Shown: positions 47,279-55,862 of the stretch, one piece after another | How the letters are laid out: each line of letters begins with the position of its first letter | Numbering within the stretch: position 1 is the first letter of the stretch | Origin: Parafilimonas terrae | GTDB taxonomy: Bacteria; Bacteroidota; Bacteroidia; Chitinophagales; Chitinophagaceae | Length of the DNA stretch: 64,000 nucleotides | Assembly: GCF_900115755.1 (NCBI RefSeq) | Contig: NZ_FOXQ01000008.1 | Location: 62,001-126,000, forward strand | Reading direction: 5' to 3' | Program-made: the position numbers and the translations under genes | Notes under the pieces: model-generated | Databases searched by the model: none | What the model saw: the letters and a program-made list of their open reading frames with translations, nothing else | Told to the model about the DNA's origin: nothing

Positions 47279-48151
47279 TTAATATCCGTATTCCCTCAAT
47301 TTAAAATCATTATCTCTCCATTTAGGTTTTACCTTAATAAAGAGTTGCAAAAATATCTTTTGCTGAAGAAAGCTTTCAATTTCTGTTCTTGCCAAAGTGC
47401 CAAGCTTTTTAATCATCTTTCCGCCTTCACCCAATAAAATGGCTTTCTGGCTTTCGCGTTGCACAATTATATCTGCCTGAATTTTTATTAAGGATTCTTT
47501 TTCTTTGAATTCATTAATAATAACGGCTGTCTGATACGGAATTTCTTCTGTAAATAATTCATATACTTTTTCGCGGATGATTTCACTTACAAAAAATTTG
47601 GTTGGCAAATCCGTTAGTTCATCTTCATCATAAAAAGATTCGCCTTCAGGCAATAATTCAATAATGGCTGATAAAAGCGCATTAAGATTGTCTTGCTTTA
47701 AAGCTGAAACCGGGATTATTTTTTTATAGGATGATGAGGATTGCCTGAAATTTTCAATTGCCGCTTCAATCTGTGCCGGCTTTAATTTATCCACTTTATT
47801 TAGTACAAGTATGGATGGGACTTTTAAACGAAGGCTTTGAAAGATTTCTTTTGCTTCATCCACATTTTTTGTTGCATCAGCAATTAACAATGCAATGTCT
47901 GCATCTTCCAAAGCGCTTTTTACGCTTTGCATCATACGTTCATGCAATTTATATTTCGGTTCGATGATGCCGGGTGTATCGGAAAAAATTACCTGGTATT
48001 CGCCGGGCTTTGTAAGAAAAGCTTTTATGCGATGCCTTGTAGTTTGCACCTTGCTGGAAACAATGGCCATTTTTTCGCCAACCAATGCATTCAGCAACGT
48101 GCTTTTGCCCGCATTGGGCTTACCGAAAATATTTACAAAACCTGCTTTCAT
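47279..48151 (-). CDS. era: GTPase Era
   Basis: A GTPase of about 290 residues with G1 GKPNAGKSTLLN, G3 DTPGI and G4 NKVDK, followed by a C-terminal KH domain that binds the 3' end of 16S rRNA. It acts in 30S maturation. I start at ATG 48151 (MKAGFVNIFGKPNAGKS); an in-frame extension to 48421 overlaps the divergent UbiA gene and is not conserved. A TATATTTG -7 box (reverse complement of 48177-48184) lies 25 nt upstream. Followed by der. Confidence 0.96.
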   Translation of the reverse strand: MKAGFVNIFGKPNAGKSTLLNALVGEKMAIVSSKVQTTRHRIKAFLTKPGEYQVIFSDTPGIIEPKYKLHERMMQSVKSALEDADIALLIADATKNVDEAKEIFQSLRLKVPSILVLNKVDKLKPAQIEAAIENFRQSSSSYKKIIPVSALKQDNLNALLSAIIELLPEGESFYDEDELTDLPTKFFVSEIIREKVYELFTEEIPYQTAVIINEFKEKESLIKIQADIIVQRESQKAILLGEGGKMIKKLGTLARTEIESFLQQKIFLQLFIKVKPKWRDNDFKLREYGY

Positions 48152-48293
48152 GTTTATTTTCAGGAAAATGAAACGGCAAATATAAGCTGATGGCGCCTGA
48201 AGTAATGCCTGGCATTTCACCGGTATATAAAAACAAGGTTTAATTTTTGAAGTAAAGTGATAACCATTAATTTTAAATTTAAACCTGCTGATC

Positions 48294-49154
48294 TTGGTAC
48301 AGAAATCCACCATACAACTTCTGCGTATCCCTTTTTCGTTCTTTTTAATGCCGGTTTTTTGGTTTGCTTTATCGTTCGTTGAAAAAATTAATGTACCTGA
48401 TACTGTATTGCTGTTTTTCATAATTCATTTACTGGTATATCCTGCCAGCAATGGCTATAACAGTTATATGGACAAGGATACAACGAGCATTGGCGGCATA
48501 AAAAACCCTTTGCAGCCAACCAACCAGTTATTTGTTTTTACAGTTATAATGGATGTTGCGGCGGTATTATTATCGTTTTTTATTTCACCACTTACTGCAG
48601 CATGCATTTTCACTTATATCATGTTTTCAAGATTGTATAGTTACAGGCGAATACGATTAAAAAAATATGCGCTTGCTGGTTATCTTATTGTAATTCTTAA
48701 CCAGGGTGCACTTATTTTTTTTACCGTATTTAATGCTGCAAATAATGACGCTGATACTGTAGTGCCATGGGCTGGCGGCATTTGTGCAACATTATTAATA
48801 GGAGGGTTCTATCCAATCACGCAAATTTATCAGCATAAAGAAGACAGGAATGATGATGTGGAAACCATAAGCATGCTGCTTGGAGAAACGGGAACATTTA
48901 TTTTTTGCGGCATTATATACGCATTGGCTTTTTTAATCTTGTTTATTTATTTCCTTTCTGTAAATAAATTATTATTGTTTTTTATTCTATTTATATTCTT
49001 TATCCCGGTGGCTATTTATTTTACGGTATGGTTTTTACAAGTAAATAAAAATGCTGCCTGTGCAGATTTTAAACATACCATGCGCATGAATAAAATTGCA
49101 TCGGCCTGCACTAACATGGCATTCATCACTATATTAATATTAAACCAGCTTTGA
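48294..49154 (+). CDS. UbiA-family prenyltransferase-like membrane protein
   Basis: A 286-residue polytopic protein (about 8-9 helices). NSYMDKDTTSIGG supplies the first Asp-rich NxxxDxxxD motif, and HKEDRNDDVET acts as the second. Family members attach isoprenyl chains to aromatic acceptors. Its product could prenylate the type III PKS product made by the next gene, whose TTG start overlaps this stop. The start is a TTG (MVQKSTIQLLRIPFS); no in-frame ATG fits. Divergent from era. Confidence 0.82.
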   Translation: MVQKSTIQLLRIPFSFFLMPVFWFALSFVEKINVPDTVLLFFIIHLLVYPASNGYNSYMDKDTTSIGGIKNPLQPTNQLFVFTVIMDVAAVLLSFFISPLTAACIFTYIMFSRLYSYRRIRLKKYALAGYLIVILNQGALIFFTVFNAANNDADTVVPWAGGICATLLIGGFYPITQIYQHKEDRNDDVETISMLLGETGTFIFCGIIYALAFLILFIYFLSVNKLLLFFILFIFFIPVAIYFTVWFLQVNKNAACADFKHTMRMNKIASACTNMAFITILILNQL

Positions 49155-50239
49155 TTGAAATTATTTCGATAGGAACGGCAGTGCCACAGCACAGCTTTAA
49201 TCAGCGGGATGTAATACCCATGATGCAAAAAATTTATGGGCTGGATGATAAGGAAGCACGCAGGCTTGCATTTATGTACAGGCAAAGTGAAATTGAAACA
49301 CGATATACTGTACTCGCTGATTACACACAACCCGATGAAAAATATTGGAATTTTATACCATTATCGCAGGATGAACCTTTGCCTAATCTTGATGAGCGGA
49401 TGAAAATCTATAACCGCGAAGCATTGCCGCTTTCCATAGCAGCAATAAATGATTGTTTAAAGAAAAATGTGCTGCCTGCTGATATAACACATCTTATTAC
49501 CGTTAGCTGCACAGGCATGAGTGCGCCCGGCCTTGATTTGCAAATTGCAGAAGCGATGGATATGCAGCCGCAGGTATTCAGAACATCTGTAAACTTTATG
49601 GGCTGTTATGGCGCCGTGCATGCTTTAAAACTTGCCAAACTTATTTGCGACAGTACGCCCAATTCAAACGTATTGATTGTTGCAACAGAAATATGTTCTA
49701 TCCATTTTCAAAAAGAATACTCGCCTGATAACGCTTCAAGTTCTATCATTTTTGCTGATGGCAGCGCAGCCGTTTTGATTTCAAATAAAATTCAATCTGA
49801 AAGAAAATTACAGTTAAGTAATTTTTATTCCAAAGTGGCTTATAAGGGAAAAAAGGATATGGCGTGGGAGCTAAGCCATCGTGGCTTTATTATTACGCTC
49901 AGCAGTTATATTCCCGATTTAATTGAACAGGATATTGCCCTGCTGGTTGAGGAAGCTGTTCAGCATTATGGTTTATCAGTAAAAGATATAACACATTGGT
50001 GCACCCATCCCGGCGGCAAAAAAATATTAAATGCCATTCAAAGGCAATTGAATTTGGATAAAGATGACCTGCGTTTTTCAAAAGATATTTTAAGCCGGTT
50101 TGGGAATATGTCTTCACCCACAGTTTTATTTGTATTGAAAGAGATTTTGGAAAATCTTGATGACAAACCTGCAAATATTATGGGCACCGCATTTGGCCCT
50201 GGCTTAACTATGGAAACATTCTTATGCACCAAACAATAA
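49151..50239 (+). CDS. Type III polyketide synthase (chalcone-synthase-like)
   Basis: A 362-residue thiolase-fold enzyme with the full catalytic triad: Cys152 in NFMGCYGAVHAL, His286 in CTHPGGKK and Asn319 in RFGNMSSPT. Such enzymes extend an acyl starter with malonyl-CoA and cyclise it to resorcinols, pyrones or phloroglucinol-like rings. It starts with TTG overlapping the UbiA stop, and its 3' end overlaps the methyltransferase gene by 16 nt, so the four-gene set is one operon. The product is unknown; alkyl-resorcinol or quinone-like lipids are reasonable. Confidence 0.92.
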   Translation: MIEIISIGTAVPQHSFNQRDVIPMMQKIYGLDDKEARRLAFMYRQSEIETRYTVLADYTQPDEKYWNFIPLSQDEPLPNLDERMKIYNREALPLSIAAINDCLKKNVLPADITHLITVSCTGMSAPGLDLQIAEAMDMQPQVFRTSVNFMGCYGAVHALKLAKLICDSTPNSNVLIVATEICSIHFQKEYSPDNASSSIIFADGSAAVLISNKIQSERKLQLSNFYSKVAYKGKKDMAWELSHRGFIITLSSYIPDLIEQDIALLVEEAVQHYGLSVKDITHWCTHPGGKKILNAIQRQLNLDKDDLRFSKDILSRFGNMSSPTVLFVLKEILENLDDKPANIMGTAFGPGLTMETFLCTKQ

Positions 50240-50931
50240 ACCTGCGTTACCGTTCATATAATAAAGAATTATTGGATGGAGATGATATCCCGTTTGAAGA
50301 TATACAACGGAACATGCAGGAAATAAATACCATTAATGCCTCGCTTGGTGGTCACGCAATTACGATAAACGGGTTTAGAAAATTATTAAGCCATAGAAAG
50401 AAAGTTCATGTTTGCGAAATAGGCTGTGGTGATGGCAACAATCTTTATCAATTATATAAATGGTGCAAGAAAAATAATGTTCAGTTCAGTTGCACAGGTA
50501 TTGATATAAAAGCCGAATGTATTGAAGCGGCTAAAAAAAAATATGCAATAGTCAATGCGGTTTGGCTGGCACAGGATTATAAAACTGTAAAACTTACATC
50601 AAAGCCTGATATAATTTTTTCGAGTTTATTCTGTCATCATTTCAGCGATAAAGACTTAATAGAACAGCTTAAGTTTATGCAGCAAAATTCAACGATTGGT
50701 TTTTTTATAAATGACTTGCAACGCAACTGGTTTGCCTATCATTCCATAAAAATTATTACTCAACTTTTTTCATCTTCTTATCTTGTAAAAAATGATGCGC
50801 CGCTAAGTGTGGCACGCGGTTTTCATAAAAAGGAATGGATAAACATTTTTAATAAAGCCGGTATAAAAAATTATACTATCAAATGGAAATGGGCGTTTCG
50901 TTATCTTATCATTTTTAAGCATGGCAAATGA
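50224..50931 (+). CDS. SAM-dependent methyltransferase
   Basis: A 235-residue class I methyltransferase with motif I VHVCEIGCGDGNNLYQL (about 60-76), the acidic ribose-binding residue in CTGIDIKAEC, and motif IV-like PDIIFSSLFCHHF. It probably O- or C-methylates the polyketide ring made by the upstream PKS. It overlaps the PKS by 16 nt and the next gene by 11 nt. Confidence 0.88.
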   Translation: MHQTINLRYRSYNKELLDGDDIPFEDIQRNMQEINTINASLGGHAITINGFRKLLSHRKKVHVCEIGCGDGNNLYQLYKWCKKNNVQFSCTGIDIKAECIEAAKKKYAIVNAVWLAQDYKTVKLTSKPDIIFSSLFCHHFSDKDLIEQLKFMQQNSTIGFFINDLQRNWFAYHSIKIITQLFSSSYLVKNDAPLSVARGFHKKEWINIFNKAGIKNYTIKWKWAFRYLIIFKHGK

Positions 50932-52051
50932 TTATGATATAGGGATTGCCGGTGGCGGGATGGCAGGCCTCTGCCTTTCTCTGCTGGCTGCCGATGCAGG
51001 TTATTCGGTTGTATTGTTTGAGAAAGAAAAGTATCCTTTTCATAAAGTTTGTGGTGAATATATAAGTTACGAAAGCTATGATTTTTTAATACTGCTGGGT
51101 TTGCCTTTAGCCGATATGAATTTGCCTGAAATAAAGAATTTGCAGGTAAGCGATGTAAACGGAAGGTTGTATGATTTTAAACTTGATCCCGGCGGTTTTG
51201 GAATCAGTCGTTATACGATTGATAACATGCTTTACCAGCTTGCTTTAAAAGCAGGCGTTACTGTTTTTACAGAAGAAAAAGTAACTGATATAAGCTTCAA
51301 TCAAAACAATCATATTATTCAATCAAACAAAAGAGAAGTTACAGCAAAAATTGTTGCTGGTACTTATGGAAAACGCAGTAACCTTGATGTAAAATGGAAG
51401 CGTTCTTTTGTTGAAAGAAAACCAGATAAACTCAATAATTATATTGGCGTGAAGTACCATGTACGTACCGGGTTTGAAAAAGATCATATTGCCTTGCACA
51501 ATTTTAAAAACGGTTATTGCGGCATATCAGCCATTGAAGATGATAAATATTGTTTATGTTATTTAACCACTGCAAAAAACCTTTCTGCCAGTGCTAATTC
51601 AATTCAAAAAATGCAGGAACAGGTTTTATATAAAAACCCTGGTTTAAAAAAACTGTTTACCGAAGCAGAATTTTTGTATGATGCGCCGCTTACCATTTCG
51701 CAGATAAGTTTTGATAAAAAAAAGCAAATTGAAAATCATATCTTAATGTTGGGCGATGCTGCCGGCATGATAACGCCCTTATGCGGTAATGGCATGAGTA
51801 TGGCTATACATGCATCCAAACTTGCGTTTGCCGAAATGAATGATTTTTTAAAAGGAAGAATTTCAAGATTTGAGATGGAAACAAATTATACGTCAGCATG
51901 GAAAAAACAATTTGCTTTAAGGCTTGCTACCGGAAGAATGGTGCAAAGATGTATGGGAAATAATTCAACTTCTGTTGTTTTAAAACTGTTGCATGGCCTG
52001 CCTTTTCTTGGCAGGAACCTTATACGTGCCACGCATGGCAAGCCGTTTTAA
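50921..52051 (+). CDS. FAD-dependent oxidoreductase (geranylgeranyl-reductase/monooxygenase-like)
   Basis: A 376-residue flavoprotein with the Rossmann FAD motif DIGIAGGGMAGLCLSLLAADAGYSVVLFEKE, FHKVCGEYIS (group-specific) and the second FAD motif MLGDAAGMITPLCGNGMSMAI. Relatives hydroxylate or saturate polyprenyl or aromatic substrates. As the last gene of the UbiA-PKS-methyltransferase operon it likely oxidises or reduces the lipid product. Confidence 0.88.
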   Translation: MANDYDIGIAGGGMAGLCLSLLAADAGYSVVLFEKEKYPFHKVCGEYISYESYDFLILLGLPLADMNLPEIKNLQVSDVNGRLYDFKLDPGGFGISRYTIDNMLYQLALKAGVTVFTEEKVTDISFNQNNHIIQSNKREVTAKIVAGTYGKRSNLDVKWKRSFVERKPDKLNNYIGVKYHVRTGFEKDHIALHNFKNGYCGISAIEDDKYCLCYLTTAKNLSASANSIQKMQEQVLYKNPGLKKLFTEAEFLYDAPLTISQISFDKKKQIENHILMLGDAAGMITPLCGNGMSMAIHASKLAFAEMNDFLKGRISRFEMETNYTSAWKKQFALRLATGRMVQRCMGNNSTSVVLKLLHGLPFLGRNLIRATHGKPF

Positions 52052-52155
52052 AATAGCTGTTTTTAATTTATATGTTATAAGCATAGCAAAGTATTAACAC
52101 CTGCCATATTATTTTTGTCGAAACCAACATTTGAAGCAACACTTAATTTACATCA

Positions 52156-53265
52156 ATGAGAAAGATATTTTTTGCTTTCAGTTTTATGCTTGCTGCTACA
52201 GTTGTGCATGCACAGACAAAACAATTCACAGTTATAAAAAATAATGCCGCAACGCCTGTAAAAAACCAGGGGCATTCCGGTACATGTTGGTGTTATTCTT
52301 CAACAGCCATGACAGAAAGCGACTTGTTGATGAACAAACAACCGGAACTTGATTTATCTGAAACTTATACCGTTTATAATTTATACATTGATAAAGCGGT
52401 GAAATATATCCGCCGCCGTGGTAATACCCGTTTCACAGAAGGAGGCCTTGGACAGGATATGCTGAATGCCATTGCTAATTTTGGTGCAATGCCACAGGAA
52501 GTTTATCCGGGCATTGGCGGCGACACCATCATGGCGCATAATTATAAAATGGCTGGCCAGTTAAAAGATTATCTTGACAGTGTACTGGCCGCGAATACCG
52601 ATTCAATACCCGCAAACTGGAAAGATGGCTTTATTAAAATATTGAATAGCTATCTTGGCCAGCCACCTGCTGCATTTGATTACAAGGGGAAGCATTTCAC
52701 GCCTGCAAGTTTTGCAGCCGCATACATAACAGAAAAACCTTCTGATTTTATTGGCCTCACTTCTTTCACACATCATCCTTTTTATACAGAATTTGCAATG
52801 GAAGTTCCGGATAATTATAACAGCAATGCTTATTATAATCTTCCATTGGATGAATTAATAAATGCCACAAAAGAAGCCATTAAAAAAGGCTACACTTTAA
52901 CCTGGGATGCGGATGTAAGCAATATTGGCTTTCGCCAGAAAACGGGTATTGCCAAATGGACGACCAATGCCGATGATGCTGCCGCATTTTTATCGTTTAA
53001 TGAGCCGGGTTATACGCAGCAAATAAGACAGGATTTATTTGACAAACAAATAACACAGGACGACCACTTAATGCAGATAACCGGTATTGCAAAAGATGAG
53101 CATGGTGCTGAATATTTTATAGTGAAGAATTCATGGGGAGAAGTAGGGCCTTACAAAGGTTATATCTATGTGAGCATTCCATATTTTGCCATTAATACCA
53201 TTTCGGTAATTGTGAATAAAAAGGCTTTGCCGGCTAATGAGCTTAAAAAGCTCGTAATGAATTAA
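52156..53265 (+). CDS. Secreted C1-family cysteine peptidase (aminopeptidase C / bleomycin-hydrolase-like)
   Basis: A 369-residue peptidase with an N-terminal signal peptide (about 1-20, ending VHAQ). The papain-fold triad is visible: oxyanion Gln38 and Cys44 in PVKNQGHSGTCWCYS, His in DDHLMQITGIA, and Asn in FIVKNSWGE. Bleomycin-hydrolase-type enzymes are usually cytoplasmic aminopeptidases; the signal peptide places this one in the periplasm or outside. A TATTTTTG box (52110-52117) may be its promoter. Confidence 0.9.
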   Translation: MRKIFFAFSFMLAATVVHAQTKQFTVIKNNAATPVKNQGHSGTCWCYSSTAMTESDLLMNKQPELDLSETYTVYNLYIDKAVKYIRRRGNTRFTEGGLGQDMLNAIANFGAMPQEVYPGIGGDTIMAHNYKMAGQLKDYLDSVLAANTDSIPANWKDGFIKILNSYLGQPPAAFDYKGKHFTPASFAAAYITEKPSDFIGLTSFTHHPFYTEFAMEVPDNYNSNAYYNLPLDELINATKEAIKKGYTLTWDADVSNIGFRQKTGIAKWTTNADDAAAFLSFNEPGYTQQIRQDLFDKQITQDDHLMQITGIAKDEHGAEYFIVKNSWGEVGPYKGYIYVSIPYFAINTISVIVNKKALPANELKKLVMN

Positions 53266-53425
53266 GCGGCAACCCTTATTTATAATTTTTAGTTTTTGTT
53301 GATAATCTTTAGGAATTAATCGCATCAAAGTATAACAGGGCTTAATGAAACGTGTATGATAATTTTCTCACCCGGGTAAAAATACATGGCGATGTTTCAT
53401 GAGACAACTGAAAAAAATTGCACGA

Positions 53426-53962
53426 ATGAAAGCAGTATTTACAGCAATAGTTTTATTGACAGGATTTTTTACGCTAAATGCTCAGCAATATAAACCGGTT
53501 GATGAACAAAGTGAAGTGAAATTCACAATTAAGAATTTTGGTATTAATACCAATGGCACGTTAAATGGTTTGAAGGGAACAATAAAATTCGACCCGGCCA
53601 ATCTTTCGGCGTCTTCTTTTAATGTTACTGTTGACGTAAATACTATCAATACCGGTGTAGATGGTAGAGATAACCATCTCAGAAGAGAAGAATATTTTGA
53701 TGTTGCGAAATACCCGCTAATCAGGTTTGTATCGTCTTCTATAGAAAAAAACGGGAACAGTTATATTGCTAAAGGGAATTTGACGATAAAAGCTGTAACC
53801 AAGTCAATATCAATTCCCTTTACTGTAAACCGAAGCGCAGATGAGATTATATTTTCAGGTGAGTTCAACATTAACCGTAAAGATTTTGGCGTTGGCGGAA
53901 GCAGTGCCGTTATGGGCAGTAATGTGGATGTGAGCCTTAAAGTTTCTGCAGTGAAGGAATAA
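53426..53962 (+). CDS. YceI-family periplasmic lipid-binding protein
   Basis: A protein of about 178 residues from ATG 53426 (MKAVFTAIVLLTGFF), which gives a proper signal peptide ending LNAQ; the frame is open to 53399. The mature part is a lipocalin-like YceI barrel: SEVKFTIKNFGI, FDVAKYPLIRF, GNLTIKAVTKSISIPF and NRKDFGVG. Relatives bind isoprenoid chains or quinone-like lipids. Its exact role is unknown; the prenyl/PKS lipid cluster lies 1.4 kb upstream. Confidence 0.9.
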   Translation: MKAVFTAIVLLTGFFTLNAQQYKPVDEQSEVKFTIKNFGINTNGTLNGLKGTIKFDPANLSASSFNVTVDVNTINTGVDGRDNHLRREEYFDVAKYPLIRFVSSSIEKNGNSYIAKGNLTIKAVTKSISIPFTVNRSADEIIFSGEFNINRKDFGVGGSSAVMGSNVDVSLKVSAVKE

Positions 53963-54033
53963 TAATGCCAACTTATCGTTATGAATTCGCCGGGCTTACA
54001 AACACATAACTGTTAAGCTTTTATAGAATCAGT

Positions 54034-54063
54034 TTTGCAATTCAGCTTTCTTTCTTACCTTCG
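54034..54063 (+). promoter_or_regulatory. Promoter of the rpsF-rpsR-rplI operon
   Basis: TTTG (54034-54037), then 18 nt, then TACCTTCG (54056-54063), about 40 nt before the rpsF ATG. Confidence 0.65.
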
Positions 54064-54102
54064 CCGCCCAAAATTTATTTATTAATTAAAACAATCAGGG
54101 TA

Positions 54103-54456
54103 ATGAACAATTATGAATTGATGGTGATTTTTACCCCTGTGCTTTCTGACGATGAATTTAAAGCCGTTCAGAAAAAGTATGCTGATTTCGTTACAGAAAA
54201 CGAAGGAAGTGTTGTGCACAGCAATCCCTGGGGCCTAAAATCACTGGCGTATCCTATCCAGAAAAAAACCACAGGCATTTACTGGGTTCTGGAATACAGT
54301 GCGCCATCCAGCTTCAATGAAAAGTTGAAAATTCAGCTTTTACGTGACGAACAGGTGCTTCGTCACCTCGTAACTGCACTCGACAAATACGCCGTTGAGT
54401 ACAATGCAAAAAAGAGAAGTGGCGTACCTACAGGAATTGAAAAAGTGGAGGGTTAA
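54103..54456 (+). CDS. rpsF: 30S ribosomal protein S6
   Basis: A 117-residue S6 with the N-terminal NNYELMVIFTPVLSDDEF, central NPWGLKSLAYPIQKKTTGIYW and FNEKLKIQLLRDEQVLRHLVT. It binds 16S rRNA together with S18. First gene of rpsF-rpsR-rplI, the standard order; 3 nt before rpsR. Confidence 0.97.
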   Translation: MNNYELMVIFTPVLSDDEFKAVQKKYADFVTENEGSVVHSNPWGLKSLAYPIQKKTTGIYWVLEYSAPSSFNEKLKIQLLRDEQVLRHLVTALDKYAVEYNAKKRSGVPTGIEKVEG

Positions 54457-54459
54457 TTT

Positions 54460-54726
54460 ATGGCAAAAGCAAACGAGATAAAATACCTTACCGCCATAAA
54501 GACGGAAAAGCCCAAGAAGAAATTCTGCCGCTTTAAGAAATATGGTATTAAGTATATAGATTACAAGGATGTTGAATTCCTGAAAAAATTTGTGAACGAC
54601 CAGGGAAAAATATTGCCCCGCCGTTTAACAGGTAATTCTTTAAAATATCAGCGTAAAGTAAGCGATGCAATAAAAAAAGCACGCCAGATGGCGCTGATAC
54701 CGTATGTAACTGATTTATTAAAATAA
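54460..54726 (+). CDS. rpsR: 30S ribosomal protein S18
   Basis: An 88-residue basic protein with [51 protein letters not shown] and MALIPYV, typical of S18, the partner of S6. It keeps a single Cys in the zinc-ribbon position, i.e. the Zn-free form. A heptamer repeat begins at its stop codon. Confidence 0.97.
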   Translation: MAKANEIKYLTAIKTEKPKKKFCRFKKYGIKYIDYKDVEFLKKFVNDQGKILPRRLTGNSLKYQRKVSDAIKKARQMALIPYVTDLLK

Positions 54727-54760
54727 GCTGAAAGCTGAAAGCTGAAGGCTAAAAGCTAAT
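54726..54760. repeat. Heptamer tandem repeat (AGCTGAA type) between rpsR and rplI
   Basis: Five units in register: agctgaa-agctgaa-agctgaa-ggctaaa-agctaat. Three are perfect. The array starts in the last base of the rpsR stop and ends 4 nt before the rplI ATG, so it fills the region where a ribosome would bind. Confidence 0.9.
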
Positions 54761-54764
54761 TAAA

Positions 54765-55211
54765 ATGCAGGTAATATTAATACAGGATATAGATAATCTT
54801 GGCGCTGCTAATGAACTGGTAAACGTAAAGAACGGTTATGCGCGCAACTATCTTATTCCGGGCAAATTTGCCGTTGAAGCTAATGCTGCCAATAAAAAGC
54901 AACTGGATGAGCGCATGAAAGTTCAGGCTAAAAAAGAAGCGGCAATGCTGGCTGAAATAAACAAGGTGATTACGGTGCTTAAAGAATCTCCAATTAAAAT
55001 TGGCGCTAAAACCGGCACCAGCGGAAAAATATTCGGCAGTGTAACTTCCTTACAAATTGCCCGCGCTATCCGCGACCAGAAAGGTTATGAAATTGACCGC
55101 AAGCGCATTACACTTCCTGATGAAGTGAAAGAGCTTGGCACCTACAAAGCAACTATCGACTTTGGTAATGGTAACAATACAGAAGTTGAGTTTGAAGTGA
55201 TAGGAGAGTAA
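54765..55211 (+). CDS. rplI: 50S ribosomal protein L9
   Basis: A 148-residue L9 with the N-terminal rRNA-binding domain (MQVILIQDIDNLGAANELVNVKNGYARNYLIP), a long connecting helix and a C-terminal domain with KTGTSGKIFGSVTS. Last gene of the ribosomal operon; a clear terminator follows. Confidence 0.97.
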   Translation: MQVILIQDIDNLGAANELVNVKNGYARNYLIPGKFAVEANAANKKQLDERMKVQAKKEAAMLAEINKVITVLKESPIKIGAKTGTSGKIFGSVTSLQIARAIRDQKGYEIDRKRITLPDEVKELGTYKATIDFGNGNNTEVEFEVIGE

Positions 55212-55228
55212 CCTGTTAAACTTATATA

Positions 55229-55264
55229 AAAAGCCGGTTCATAATTGAGCCGGCTTTTTTATTT
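55229..55264 (+). terminator. Terminator of rpsF-rpsR-rplI operon
   Basis: AAGCCGGTTC / GAGCCGGCTT forms a 10-bp stem with one G-T pair and a 6-nt loop, then TTTTTTATTT. Confidence 0.92.
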
Positions 55265-55363
55265 ATATCAGCCAAGGCTTGGCGAAGAACAGGCATTTGA
55301 AATTCGTCTAGCCTGAACCATTGCTTAATTTATAATTAAAAGTTCATTGTTATTGATGTCGCC

Positions 55364-55854
55364 AAATTTATAACGTTGTGCAGATAACAAGAGCTGAATA
55401 GCGAGATAAAAGTTGATGTCGCGAACTGTCGCCAGTTTTTTACCTTTTGTTGTGGCTTTGTTTTACTTATCTAATTTTAAATGTTGTGTCAATATACAAC
55501 AGTCAGTTATAAGAATATTTGCCGCGCCATATTTGTTTTGTAGAAACTCGACAATGTTTAATATTCTCTTGCTTTTGTCAAGTCTTTTGCCTTTTAGTTT
55601 ATTGATGTAGCCAGTTGTGTTACCATTCCAAAAACAAAAGATACACCTTCCATTTTCAAATTGATGTTCACAATTTCTGCAGCCATATAAAATGTGAGCG
55701 CACTCAGGACAAAGGTTACTCATTTGAGAAGTGTCCGAGTAATATTTGCTGTTGCATTCGTCGCAAGTGTTAAGGCTTTTATTTGATAATCTATCGTCCA
55801 TTTAAAGGGTTGCCAAAAATGACGCACAACTCATAAATTGTCTAAATTTATAAC
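55364..55854. repeat. Inverted- and direct-repeat-flanked single-gene cassette
   Basis: AATTTATAACGTTGTGC (55365-55381) and GCACAACTCATAAATT (55824-55839) are near-perfect inverted repeats. AAATTTATAAC occurs directly at 55364-55374 and again at 55844-55854. Between them lies one small gene (55463-55801) on the minus strand. TTGATGTCGC also repeats at 55353 and 55413. The layout resembles a small mobile or captured cassette; no transposase is present. Confidence 0.5.
55463..55801 (-). CDS. Hypothetical zinc-ribbon-like protein with four CxxC pairs
   Basis: A 112-residue protein with CxxC pairs at 13-16, 31-34, 41-44 and 53-56, enough for two zinc sites, followed by a Lys-rich helical tail. 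No family name recognised. It lies alone inside inverted repeats (55364-55854), which suggests horizontal acquisition as a small cassette. Confidence 0.6.
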   Translation of the reverse strand: MDDRLSNKSLNTCDECNSKYYSDTSQMSNLCPECAHILYGCRNCEHQFENGRCIFCFWNGNTTGYINKLKGKRLDKSKRILNIVEFLQNKYGAANILITDCCILTQHLKLDK

Positions 55855-55862
55855 CTAAATAA

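Noticed and set aside
47279-48421. 380-residue version of Era
   Set aside because: The first 90 residues overlap the divergent UbiA gene and its control region and have no family similarity; the standard start is at 48151.
55364-55854. Classical integron attC sites
   Set aside because: The 7-bp ends GTTGTGC/GCACAAC do not fit the RYYYAAC/GTTRRRY core and no integron integrase is visible, so only a generic cassette is claimed.
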